DNA of 64,000 nt. Source: an uncultured Prevotellaceae bacterium. Its GTDB lineage: Bacteria; Bacteroidota; Bacteroidia; Bacteroidales; Bacteroidaceae. A program made the position numbers and the translations under genes. The stretch covers positions 62,001-126,000 of the forward strand of contig CACXIP010000011.1 in assembly GCA_902767775.1 (NCBI GenBank), written 5' to 3'. Below, piece by piece: positions 25,524 through 34,642 of this stretch. Below the pieces are notes generated by a model. That model did no database searches. It was not told where the DNA came from and was given only the letters and a program-made list of their open reading frames with translations. Position 1 is the first letter of the stretch, and each line of letters begins with the position of its first letter.

Positions 25524-27170
25524 ATGGAGAAGATAGAAATTGTTAAAAAAGTTCGACAGATAAAGACTGTATCAGATTTTGCTAATCTTCTTGATGAGAT
25601 CAAGCAGGAAGAATTCGGCACTCCAAAATACAAGATTACGGAAAAGCAACTTTTGCATTTCTGTAATTCCAGAATTGTCCCAAATCGTTACAAAACGTTT
25701 CATATAAAGAAAAAAAACGGAAAACTCAGGGAAATTAATGCCCCGTGTTATCAATTGAAGATATTACTATATTTAACAAATATCGTACTTAAAGCTTTAT
25801 ACACTCCAAGTGAGTCAGCCATGGGTTTTACCGAAGGACGGTCTATCGTTGATAATGCTAGGATGCATGTGGGTCATAATTATGTTCTAAACATAGATTT
25901 AGAGAATTTTTTTCCATCTATACCTCAATCAAGAGTTTGGAAGCGCCTTCAGCTTCCACCATTTAATTTCCCGGTAAAAGTGGCAAGTGTTTTGGCAGGA
26001 TTGTGTTGTACGCTGAATGAGGAAGGAACTTTAAATGTTCTTCCACAAGGTGCACCCACATCTCCTTTGCTTACTAATGCTGTTTGTGACGCTCTTGATA
26101 GACGACTGAAAGGTGTCGCAAAACGTTTTGGTGTCCATTATAGCAGATATGCAGATGATATGACATTCTCAAGTATGCACAATGTATATCAAAAGAATGG
26201 TGAGTTCATAGAGGAGGTGAAACGTATTATCGAGGAACAGAGATTTAAGATTAATAACGATAAAACCCGGTTGCTAAAGGATGGAGAACGACAAGAAGTA
26301 ACAGGACTCACTGTCAATAAATGTGTAAATGTTGCCAGGAAATACGTCAGGGATCTTCGTTGTATTCTCCACGTTTGGGAAAAAGAAGGTTATGCAAAAG
26401 CATACAGCTATTTCTATCCTTTGTACAAACGAGAAAAGGGGTATATTAAGAAGGGCGAGCCTGTTATGGAGAATGTCATTGGAGGAAAATTGAATTATCT
26501 TGCCATGGTGAAAGGGAGCAAGAATCCAACATATTTAAAATTGTTGGAAAGATTCAATATGCTTCAGCAGGTTGTCTTTGCTGATTTGGAATCTGAGAAG
26601 GGTACAAAATACATTTATGTTCAGCCATATACAATGGCAGAATTTCAAAATGATTTTAAAACAAAAGTTTTCTTAGTGGTTTCCTCCAAGAACAAATTGA
26701 TAGGAAAATGTAACCTGGGGGGAATTGACAAGGTCATTTCTATAAGTAAATCTACTCAAAAGCTGTTGTGTCCACAGATACATTTAATGTCTCCAGGTGG
26801 GCAGGTAAATAGTGATTTGTTGCAAGAATGCTATGTCACCCTTTGCAGAGCCAAGGGAAAAAATTTTTGGCTCATCTCAAAATCTATCATGAAGAGGTCA
26901 CAATGCATGAGTATTCAGAATGTCCAGATTAACGTTGATGACCTATTGCAAATTTGGAAAGAGAAAGGTGTAGAATTTGCAGCTAGTGTTTTTCATGAAT
27001 CTATAATGAATGGCACTCCCATTCCTGGTTTGGATGATTTGGGAATATCTTCTCGAAAAAAATCACTTTTTCCTTTTGACTCTATGCCTGAAGAGGATAT
27101 ATTTGCTGTATTAGAAGAATTCAATTCTAGAGAGTCTGAATTAGGAAAACAAGATAACCATTCTGAATAG
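25524..27170 (+). CDS. Retron-type reverse transcriptase with long C-terminal extension
   Basis: A 548-aa protein. Residues 1-330 are a retron RT: YVLNIDLENFFPS with catalytic Asp125, LPQGAPTSP (173-181), YADD (209-212) and the retron-type VTGLTVN (259-265) of the Y region. No maturase/X domain or HNH of group II introns is present. Residues about 335-548 form an extra domain (FKTKVFLVVSSKNKLIG, VDDLLQIWKEKGVEFAASV, a charged tail) that I do not recognise; plain retron RTs usually end near 300-350. The RT would copy the msd of the upstream ncRNA into multicopy single-stranded DNA. Downstream genes on the same strand are likely effectors. Confidence 0.9.
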   Translation: MEKIEIVKKVRQIKTVSDFANLLDEIKQEEFGTPKYKITEKQLLHFCNSRIVPNRYKTFHIKKKNGKLREINAPCYQLKILLYLTNIVLKALYTPSESAMGFTEGRSIVDNARMHVGHNYVLNIDLENFFPSIPQSRVWKRLQLPPFNFPVKVASVLAGLCCTLNEEGTLNVLPQGAPTSPLLTNAVCDALDRRLKGVAKRFGVHYSRYADDMTFSSMHNVYQKNGEFIEEVKRIIEEQRFKINNDKTRLLKDGERQEVTGLTVNKCVNVARKYVRDLRCILHVWEKEGYAKAYSYFYPLYKREKGYIKKGEPVMENVIGGKLNYLAMVKGSKNPTYLKLLERFNMLQQVVFADLESEKGTKYIYVQPYTMAEFQNDFKTKVFLVVSSKNKLIGKCNLGGIDKVISISKSTQKLLCPQIHLMSPGGQVNSDLLQECYVTLCRAKGKNFWLISKSIMKRSQCMSIQNVQINVDDLLQIWKEKGVEFAASVFHESIMNGTPIPGLDDLGISSRKKSLFPFDSMPEEDIFAVLEEFNSRESELGKQDNHSE

Positions 27171-27249
27171 ATATCAGATGAAATATAACATAAATGATGT
27201 CGTAATTTACATAAAGCAATTACACAACATTTAAACATACGAAAGAATT

Positions 27250-28440
27250 ATGAATCAGATAGAAGAATTTATATATTTCTTCACGCATAGTAAGAATTTG
27301 ACTCAAAAGCAGCGAGCAAAACGTGATGAATTGCTTGCCAGGGATGTGGTAAAACCAAAAGCAAAAGTTCCAACTGCTACAGGTGTAGATTCCACTGGAG
27401 AAGAACCAAGTGCTCAAAGTAAGGAAACTTCTACGACAAATCATCGTCTTGGCGTAGAATCATCCTACTTTAATCCAAAAGGTTTAAAACAATTTTTACT
27501 GGATTTTAATCAAGATGAGATCCTAAGATATACATGTCATTTGATTGACACTCAAGAAGCTATAGACCAAATCTGTGAGAAGACAGAATGTTTTCAATAC
27601 AATTTTGAGAAGCATGTGGAACTAATTGCAGAAAATTATAAAGAATTAAAGAAAAAGCACAACTGGCCAAGATATAAAATCGTATTTCTCATCAATTCAT
27701 ACTTAACAGGAGAATTAGGAGGAAAACTTAATAGGTGGTCGAGCAATAAAATAGGCGACAGTTGGAATGATGTCAACATTCGAAAGTGGGCCAAAGAGAA
27801 TCCTGGAATTGTTCCTAATCCAGGAAAGAACATTGCGAGAAAGCAAAAGAGCAATGGTTATACCCTTCCGGATTCATTCATAGCTGAACATTCAGGGAAT
27901 CGGGTATATAGATTCAGTGATCTCGTGTTGTTTTTTAAGAGTCTCTTTCATATTAGAAGAGATAATTCTTTACGAGATATTATCAATCACGAAACCAAAG
28001 TACATCAAGACAATTATAAAGACATAAAACTGTCTTTTGAGGAAGACAACTTTTATGATAACATAGAGTTGTTTACGGATGTTGATAAGCTTGTTCAGGC
28101 CTTTAGGAAAATCATCAATATGTGCAAAGCCAACCATAAAGATGAAGAATCACAACCCATTATTACTTTATCGTTCTATAATAAAGAAGATGAAACATAT
28201 TTCGTAGTTCACCATAAGAATTCAAAATATGGAAAATCATTAACAAATGCTCTGGAAAGAATTGGTGTAGACCAAAGTGGACTTATTAAATCTCAAATTA
28301 ATGGTCTTTGCGATTTGTTTATTGAAGCGGATTTTGGTCAAGGTGAATTTGCAAGGGTTAATCTTTGGGATGCTGAAACAGAAATGAAAGGTACAAAAAC
28401 TGATATGATAAAAGGTGTCAAATATATATTAAGGTTTTGA
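27250..28440 (+). CDS. Degenerate histidine-kinase-like (GHKL) ATPase protein of the retron cluster
   Basis: A 396-aa soluble protein. After an N-terminal charged, Thr/Ser-rich linker (about 35-70), a helical middle includes a possible dimerisation region (EILRYTCHLIDTQEAIDQI). The last 120 residues follow the GHKL plan: IELFTDVDKLVQAFRKIINMC in place of the N-box helix, ITLSF and ETYFVVHH strands, then GLCDLFIEADFGQGEFARVNLW as in the kinase C-terminus. The N and G boxes are degenerate, so catalysis is doubtful. No clear phosphoacceptor His is visible. It lies 79 nt after the RT and overlaps the receiver-HEPN gene region, consistent with a signalling partner. The fold call is tentative. Confidence 0.5.
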   Translation: MNQIEEFIYFFTHSKNLTQKQRAKRDELLARDVVKPKAKVPTATGVDSTGEEPSAQSKETSTTNHRLGVESSYFNPKGLKQFLLDFNQDEILRYTCHLIDTQEAIDQICEKTECFQYNFEKHVELIAENYKELKKKHNWPRYKIVFLINSYLTGELGGKLNRWSSNKIGDSWNDVNIRKWAKENPGIVPNPGKNIARKQKSNGYTLPDSFIAEHSGNRVYRFSDLVLFFKSLFHIRRDNSLRDIINHETKVHQDNYKDIKLSFEEDNFYDNIELFTDVDKLVQAFRKIINMCKANHKDEESQPIITLSFYNKEDETYFVVHHKNSKYGKSLTNALERIGVDQSGLIKSQINGLCDLFIEADFGQGEFARVNLWDAETEMKGTKTDMIKGVKYILRF

Positions 28441-28442
28441 TT

Positions 28443-30587
28443 ATGGTTTATTTAATAGATGATAAAAAGTCAAGGCAGGCGGATTATGGTTGGACTGATG
28501 ACAAGATAGCATCATTCAAAGATACTCTTTGTGTCATAAGAACCATTTCAGAATTAATTTCTCTTCAGGAAAAGATATTATTACCAGGTAATATTGTTCT
28601 TTTCCATGACTCGTTTTCGTTGTCTGTTGAAGTCGAGAAAAAACAAGTAATTGAGGCATTTGAACAACAATTATCTTTATCAGAGAAAGATTTATATGTA
28701 GCTCGGTTTAGTGGAAGTAAGTTCTCCAGATGGGTAGAAGACAATAGTTGTATGCTCCCTCCCTCATTCTTATATCCTAATTTGGAAGCTTTTCTCATCA
28801 AGCACATTGAAGGAGAAACTAACTTTAGTTACCTTGCTTATGGCAACAATTATGAAATAGAGAAAACCTTGTCTGATAGAATTCGGGCTGTCAATAATAA
28901 TATAGACAACGTTGAGTATCCTACATTAAAGGTTTCTGGAAAATATTTCTTTTTCTTGACCTCAGAGGAACCAATAAAAGTACCATTTTCCAATCCAAAA
29001 ATAGACGAAAATTGGGAATACGATTTTTCCAAAGACACAATAACTGATGCCAATCTTCAAGCACTTGTCACCAAGTGTTTTGCAGAAGAACGGTATGATT
29101 GTATATTTCTACCGTTATGTTTTGGTGATTCTCTTTCTGATTACTTGGGGCTTAGATTAGCGATGCATATTAAATTTTCTGATACGCCAAACAAGTATGT
29201 TCCCATTATCATTTATGGCGAAGTGAATATATTTGAACTTCAAAATAATGACTGTTTTGACATATTGAAAATGACAGGTGTTTACCTGTCTTCAAGTGCT
29301 CCCCGTTCATTGGTTGATGTGTCAAAAAAAACGGTGCCTATTTCTGCCGAACTCTATCGAAAAGAATTAGAAAAAATACATTTACCTATTCCTTCCAATA
29401 TAGGAGATAACCATAGTATATCAAATAGATGGGGAGTCTATCGCTGGTCACAAGTCTTGGATGACACAGATGAAATAATAGAGAAGATTTCTTTTGAAAT
29501 AATCAATTCTCTATATTTTAAGTATTTAGCAGCGTTGTACCCACCTTCCAAAACTACTCAAATAGATAAGAAAGATCTTGATATTAACAAGAGTATACCA
29601 GAATTTAATATCTTATATGTGGATGATGAAGCAGATGAAGGATGGTATGAATTACTTTGTCATCTTTTTTATGATATCAATAATATTTCAAACTTTGACT
29701 ATTTGGGAGACAAACTTAAATCCAAATCACAAGATGAAATCATTGATATTGTAATGGAAACAATAAAACAGAATAAGAATATCAACTTGGTCATATTAGA
29801 CCTTAGGCTACACTCTGATGACTTCTCCTCAAATATTTCAGATATTACAGGCTACAAAATATTAGATGAAATCAAACATTATAACCGCGGTATTCAGGTA
29901 TTGGTTTTCTCTGCAACCAATAAAATTTGGAATTTGCAAGCTTTACAAGCGAAGGAAGCTAATGGCTTTTTAATGAAAGAGTCACCCCAAAATAGTGCCA
30001 ATACTGATTATACCTTTGATTCTATTTCAAACTTCATAAAACTGATTAATAATTGTTCTAATCATTTATATAAGAAAGAACTGTGGCCTAAAATCCAAAA
30101 ACTAAATAAGCGAATAGAATATCTCTCAAACTTCAACGATATAGAAAAGAAATATGCAGATAATTTATTGACACTATCGAAAATGGCAGAAGATGTTCTA
30201 TTTGACATCAATCAAGAGCATTCTTTAGATTACGCTTTTATTCATTTGTTCTCAATAATTGAACTTACCGCTAATGAATGGATTGGTAAGAAGGTGTTGC
30301 CATATGGATTTGAGTATTTTTTTAAAGATGATGGTGCCCCACTTCGCGTTATTGATTCTAAGTCCAAGAGACCGGGAAAAGAATTAAAAGGCATACCGAG
30401 TTGGAGCCAAAAAATCGCAAATACCTTATGTCATGTAAATACATATGATGATAAAATTGCCAAATTGGTAGACAAACGAAATGATTTCACACATCCAGAA
30501 GGTAATCTTACTTTCTTTTCTGTAGAAGATGTTGAAAATATATTCAAAATTGTCGAGAAAATCATAAACAATATAAAAGAAAGCTGA
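28443..30587 (+). CDS. Receiver (REC) domain protein with C-terminal HEPN RNase motif
   Basis: A 714-aa protein; the ATG at 28443 is used because the longer frame begins at a TTG inside the previous stop region. The N-terminus (YLIDDKK, NIVLFHDSF, VARFSGS) looks like a degenerate receiver. A complete receiver lies at about 390-515: ILYVDDEAD with D394/D395, NLVILDLRL with phosphoacceptor D453, VLVFSAT, and K512 in GFLMKE. The C-terminal domain (about 560-714) is helical and carries RNDFTH, R679 to H684, which fits the HEPN RNase motif Rx4-6H. This suggests a phosphorylation- or ligand-controlled RNase toxin. It directly follows the GHKL-like gene (2 nt), so the pair may act like a two-component unit under retron control. 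Confidence 0.72.
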   Translation: MVYLIDDKKSRQADYGWTDDKIASFKDTLCVIRTISELISLQEKILLPGNIVLFHDSFSLSVEVEKKQVIEAFEQQLSLSEKDLYVARFSGSKFSRWVEDNSCMLPPSFLYPNLEAFLIKHIEGETNFSYLAYGNNYEIEKTLSDRIRAVNNNIDNVEYPTLKVSGKYFFFLTSEEPIKVPFSNPKIDENWEYDFSKDTITDANLQALVTKCFAEERYDCIFLPLCFGDSLSDYLGLRLAMHIKFSDTPNKYVPIIIYGEVNIFELQNNDCFDILKMTGVYLSSSAPRSLVDVSKKTVPISAELYRKELEKIHLPIPSNIGDNHSISNRWGVYRWSQVLDDTDEIIEKISFEIINSLYFKYLAALYPPSKTTQIDKKDLDINKSIPEFNILYVDDEADEGWYELLCHLFYDINNISNFDYLGDKLKSKSQDEIIDIVMETIKQNKNINLVILDLRLHSDDFSSNISDITGYKILDEIKHYNRGIQVLVFSATNKIWNLQALQAKEANGFLMKESPQNSANTDYTFDSISNFIKLINNCSNHLYKKELWPKIQKLNKRIEYLSNFNDIEKKYADNLLTLSKMAEDVLFDINQEHSLDYAFIHLFSIIELTANEWIGKKVLPYGFEYFFKDDGAPLRVIDSKSKRPGKELKGIPSWSQKIANTLCHVNTYDDKIAKLVDKRNDFTHPEGNLTFFSVEDVENIFKIVEKIINNIKES

Positions 30588-30658
30588 AGAATATAATAAT
30601 CATAACATACTCTAAGTGCATAGTTTTGAAATAAAAGTATAAATTCAGTCTTCATATT

Positions 30659-32632
30659 ATGGCAAAACTATATCCTTCAATAGAAATTATAAACAAGAGG
30701 AAACCTATTCCAACAGAAGGAGAAATGGCTTTAGTCGATTTTTTGTGTTCAAATTATAATGATGAATACGAGATTTTTTATCAACCATTTCTCAATGGTG
30801 ACCTACCTGACGTTATACTCATGCATAAAGGGGACGGAGTCATGATTTTCGAAGTCAAAGATTGGGATTTGTCTAATTACACTATTTTAAGTGACGGGAA
30901 ATGGAAAGTAAATGCTAATGGTGCAATTCTTAACAACACTCCTTTAAAACAAGTTCTTAAATATAAAGAGAACTTATATAACCTACACATTGATTCTTTA
31001 CTTAGCTTAAAACTTAAAGATTACAAATATTGGTATGTAGCATCATGTGCAATATATTTTCATTGTCATTCCACAGATGAAGCTTACAAAAAATGTCTTG
31101 GCTCTAATCCAACTCCTAAATACAAAACCTTTCTAAATAAAAATTTATCCATATTAGGGCATGACTTTTTGTCAAAATCAAAAATGGATAGGGTCTTTGA
31201 TCAAAAATGGATAAGTAGAAGAAGTCGCTATTTTACAGATGATTTATACGATAGCTTTTCTAGAATACTACATCCTTCCTTTCATACGATAGAGCAAGGA
31301 ATGCCTATCAATTTAACAAAAGAACAATTAGCGTTGTCAAAGAGTGTGGGGGGAGCAAGAAAACGTATAAAAGGAGTAGCAGGTTCTGGGAAAACTTTAG
31401 TTTTAGCTCAACGAGCAGTAAATGCTCATAAAAGGACAAAGGGATTGGTTCTTATTTTAACTTACAACATAACGTTAAGGAATTATATACACGATAAGAT
31501 TAGCGCAGTTAGAGAGGAATTTGATTGGAACTATTTTCACATTAGCAATTACCATGAGTTTATCACATCAAACATGAATAATGTGGGATTAGAATTCGAC
31601 TTTCTTGCAACTAATGAAAATGGGAAAAGACTATTTTTTAATGACGAAGATGATTTTACCAAACTAGCTGATATAAATGTGTACTCCAACCTTCATCTTT
31701 TTGATGGACACAAAGATGAATTACCCAAATATGATGTCATTTTAATTGATGAGACTCAGGATTACAAAGAGAATTGGATTAGAATAATAAAAAAATATTT
31801 TGCAACAGAAGATGCAGAATTTGTAGTTTTTGCAGACGAAAAGCAGAACATTTATTCAAGAGAATTAGATGAAGAAAAAATGCCTATTATACCTATCCAG
31901 GTAGGACCATGGGATAGGAAGCTGAATATAAGTTATAGATTATCAAAAAAGATTGCTTTGCTTGTCTCTGAATTCCAGAAGTATTTTTTTTCAACAAAAT
32001 ATGTGATTGACGAAAAAATCGAATCTGATGCAACTTTGGATTTATACGACCCATACATAGAGTATCATCTATATAAATCACTTGATACAAACAATGAGGA
32101 CTCTCACATCGCCAAATATATTTATGGCCAAATATTGGAACACAAATTAAACTCTAATGATGTAACAGTACTTTCATCGAGAATTGCAATGCTAAGATAT
32201 TTAGACAAAATGTTAAGGATTGAAAGCAAAGAGAAAACTAACATAATGTTTGAAACCCAAGAAGAATACGATAAAATTTCTCAATCATATTATTCATTTG
32301 AGGAACAAAAAAATGAGGTTAATAAAATTCGTAAAAATAGAAAAGCTAACTTTTGGATGAATAGAGGAACAATTAAGCTAAGTACAATACATTCTTTTAA
32401 GGGATGGGAGAGTCCTGCTTTATTTCTTGTTGTTGAAAATACCATAAATGCTAGTAAACAATTGAAAAATCAAAAACAACCAATTCCATTTTCAGATGAA
32501 TTAGTATATACAGGAGTTACAAGATGTCAGAATTATCTCTTTATCATAAATATAAATAATCCGATTTATGATGAGTTCTTCTCCAAGAGCCGATTTGTAG
32601 ATAAAATCATAAAACCAAAAGAAATATTATAG
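30659..32632 (+). CDS. NERD nuclease domain fused to UvrD-like helicase
   Basis: A 657-aa protein. Residues 15-130 match a NERD domain of the PD-(D/E)xK type: D51 in LPDVIL and E65-V-K67 in FEVKDW. The helicase part has Walker A GVAGSGKT (239-246), motif II DETQD (364-368), a YRLSKKI motif after the NISYR segment, STIHSFKGWE and YTGVTRCQNYLFII, all typical of superfamily 1. Such nuclease-helicases act on DNA ends and are frequent in phage-defence islands. It lies 71 nt after the receiver-HEPN gene on the same strand and is equally AT-rich. It could be part of the retron operon or an independent defence gene. Confidence 0.85.
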   Translation: MAKLYPSIEIINKRKPIPTEGEMALVDFLCSNYNDEYEIFYQPFLNGDLPDVILMHKGDGVMIFEVKDWDLSNYTILSDGKWKVNANGAILNNTPLKQVLKYKENLYNLHIDSLLSLKLKDYKYWYVASCAIYFHCHSTDEAYKKCLGSNPTPKYKTFLNKNLSILGHDFLSKSKMDRVFDQKWISRRSRYFTDDLYDSFSRILHPSFHTIEQGMPINLTKEQLALSKSVGGARKRIKGVAGSGKTLVLAQRAVNAHKRTKGLVLILTYNITLRNYIHDKISAVREEFDWNYFHISNYHEFITSNMNNVGLEFDFLATNENGKRLFFNDEDDFTKLADINVYSNLHLFDGHKDELPKYDVILIDETQDYKENWIRIIKKYFATEDAEFVVFADEKQNIYSRELDEEKMPIIPIQVGPWDRKLNISYRLSKKIALLVSEFQKYFFSTKYVIDEKIESDATLDLYDPYIEYHLYKSLDTNNEDSHIAKYIYGQILEHKLNSNDVTVLSSRIAMLRYLDKMLRIESKEKTNIMFETQEEYDKISQSYYSFEEQKNEVNKIRKNRKANFWMNRGTIKLSTIHSFKGWESPALFLVVENTINASKQLKNQKQPIPFSDELVYTGVTRCQNYLFIININNPIYDEFFSKSRFVDKIIKPKEIL

Positions 32633-32645
32633 AACTTCCATATTA

Positions 32646-32660
32646 CGAACATAGCATTCG
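32646..32660. promoter_or_regulatory. Operator candidate upstream of the retropepsin-like gene
   Basis: CGAACATAGCATTCG followed after 11 nt by TACCTTTGC (32672-32680), the -7 box. It matches the sites at 21036 and 25255 in sequence (CGAAC..TTCG) and spacing, although the downstream gene has a different base composition. Confidence 0.55.
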
Positions 32661-32707
32661 CACATTTTCCCTACCTTTGCACCGCAAAACTTAAAAACCA
32701 AGGATAT

Positions 32708-34168
32708 ATGAAAAACGAAAACAAGCAGATGAGAGTGCGGATGATAAGAGTGGAGGGTGACAATTGGTTTCCGCTCGTCAAAGTTGAATATGTGGACCAG
32801 GAGGGAAATGAGCATACTGCGTTGATGGTGGTGGACTCGTGCAGCTGCAATAACGTCCTTTTCGGGACACGGGCAGAGAGGCATGGACTGGTGCTGCAAG
32901 AAGAGGATGGCACTGTGGACGTTAGAGGAGCATGCAATAAAATAGTGACGACCAGTCTTGCCAAATTCAATTTCGTTCTTGGGGGCGAACAGTTTCATGA
33001 GTCGTTCTGCATCAAAGAGGGTGATATCCAGATTGCCCCGGAAATAAATGGTATGCCAATCATAGGTATTATTGGCAATCTGTTCATGCAACAGTATCAT
33101 CTGGCAATAGACTACAGCGATTATACGCTCCATACATCCTGCGTCAGTCCTGACAGTCTCCCCATTTCAGCATGTGATTTCTTCTTCCCAATGGAAATCG
33201 GTCTGGAGAGGTATGGCATCCCTGTCGTGGCGGTCAGACAAAATGGAAATGACTTGATGGTGTTGGCTGACACTGGTGCCACCAACAATATTATGGCCTC
33301 GCAATCCATAACGGAAAATGGATTTGATTGTAGGTTTCTTGGCTCTACCGACATGATTACCGGAATTGCAGGCGAGACTGAAGCAAAGGAAGCCATGATG
33401 AAATTCAGTCTCCTAACACTGACTGAGGACGCTACCGATGTGATGAATCATGAGGACCTTTTCAAGGTGACTCCCCATTATCTACTCCCTCCCGATGAGG
33501 ATGAGTGTGACAAGGACGGTGTGCATCTGCCTCCTGTGGTGGGTATCATCGGTTCCTCTTTCATGGCAAGGGAGAAATGGGTGCTCGACTTTGGGAACAA
33601 GGTCATCTACAGGCGTAAGACCGACAAGCCCATGGATTGGAATGTTCGCGTAAAGACGCAGAAGAAGCAATGTTCGGAAACCCGCGAGGCTATAGAAGAG
33701 GATGAATTGGGCAATAGGAGAATACGTTTTTATTCCGATGCCATTGAAAAAGGATTGCCTTTTATCCAAATAGCAATGGGAGATTTCGAGGACATTGTTA
33801 TGATGATAGACACCGGCTCAAACGACAACCTCTTGTTTGGCTACGCCTACCACCAACTTGAAGAATATCTGAAGCCGGTTGAGATGCAGCGCAACCTGTA
33901 TGGAATAGACGGGAAACCGACTGTTACCAATTGTGCTTGCGGTTCTATCTCTCTTTGCGGAAAAGAGTATGAAATGACTTTTCTTCTGAGGGAAGATGAT
34001 GATGCCATCATACGTCTGTCACAGGACATGGGATTCCCTGTAGCCGGCATCATTGGCACTTATTTCATGGCCGAGCATGGCTGGATGATTGACTTCGGAA
34101 GGCAGGAGGTGGTGATACCCGCATCGTATATCAGCTCATCGGACCTAGTTGCCATCAGGAAAAAGTAG
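32708..34168 (+). CDS. Triple retropepsin-like aspartic protease protein
   Basis: A 486-aa soluble protein made of three homologous retropepsin-like units. Their active-site segments are VVDSCSCN (Asp43, altered to DSC), LADTGATN (Asp188) and MIDTGSND (Asp368). Each unit ends with the same block: GIIGNLFMQQY..LAIDY, GIIGSSFMARE..VLDFG and GIIGTYFMAEH..MIDFG. There is no signal peptide, so it is probably cytoplasmic. Retropepsins work as dimers; fusing three units with one altered site would give an asymmetric arrangement. It follows the defence island but has the base composition of the rest of the chromosome. The substrate is unknown. Confidence 0.8.
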   Translation: MKNENKQMRVRMIRVEGDNWFPLVKVEYVDQEGNEHTALMVVDSCSCNNVLFGTRAERHGLVLQEEDGTVDVRGACNKIVTTSLAKFNFVLGGEQFHESFCIKEGDIQIAPEINGMPIIGIIGNLFMQQYHLAIDYSDYTLHTSCVSPDSLPISACDFFFPMEIGLERYGIPVVAVRQNGNDLMVLADTGATNNIMASQSITENGFDCRFLGSTDMITGIAGETEAKEAMMKFSLLTLTEDATDVMNHEDLFKVTPHYLLPPDEDECDKDGVHLPPVVGIIGSSFMAREKWVLDFGNKVIYRRKTDKPMDWNVRVKTQKKQCSETREAIEEDELGNRRIRFYSDAIEKGLPFIQIAMGDFEDIVMMIDTGSNDNLLFGYAYHQLEEYLKPVEMQRNLYGIDGKPTVTNCACGSISLCGKEYEMTFLLREDDDAIIRLSQDMGFPVAGIIGTYFMAEHGWMIDFGRQEVVIPASYISSSDLVAIRKK

Positions 34169-34184
34169 CAAAGGGAATGAAGAG

Positions 34185-34562
34185 TGATCATTGGGGACGG
34201 TTCTCGACGATCATTTTCATGTCTTATGATTTGGAATTATCAATGAAAACCATTAATTTTGGGCATCATTAGGTATTTAAAGACACACTTATGCCAAGAA
34301 GAAATAGGGAAAAGAGCGGAACTGGTATTTATCATATCATGATGCGGGGAATCAACAAGCAAAACATTTTCGATGATGATGAGGACTTCATGTTTTTTCT
34401 AAAGTTCTTCATTCTTTAGTTGATAGGCACGACGAACAGGGGAATCTCCTGACACCCCTCTGCACCATGTACGCTTATTGCCTGATGAGCAACCATGTTC
34501 ATTTGCCTACGGAGTGATTTTCAATGCTAAAAATGATCATTGAGAACCATCCCCAATGATCC
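34185..34562 (+). mobile_element. Decayed RAYT (REP-associated Y1 transposase) copy A with flanking REP palindromes
   Basis: A reading frame from 34291 starts MPRRNREKSGTGIYHIMMRG, the usual N-terminus of IS200-like REP-associated transposases, and hits a stop at 34417. A shifted frame then gives TPLCTMYAYCLMSNHVHLP, the HUH region, before stopping at 34515. The middle is lost, so the gene is dead. REP-like sequences flank it in inverted orientation: TGATCATTGGGGACGGTTCT at 34185 and AGAACCATCCCCAATGATCC at 34543. A near-identical partial copy lies at 36872. Confidence 0.85.
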
Positions 34563-34642
34563 AGTGAAAGAAACATGATTGATGAAAACTCTATATGATA
34601 TAACACACTATCTTTTCTGCGAAATTATTCTTACTACATATT

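Noticed and set aside
25524..27170. Group II intron reverse transcriptase
   Set aside because: There is no maturase X domain, HNH or intron RNA domain V nearby. The VTG motif and upstream msr-msd structure fit a retron.
21096..32632. Prophage or integrative element
   Set aside because: No integrase, structural phage genes, att-like repeats or tRNA were found at the edges, although the base composition indicates transfer.
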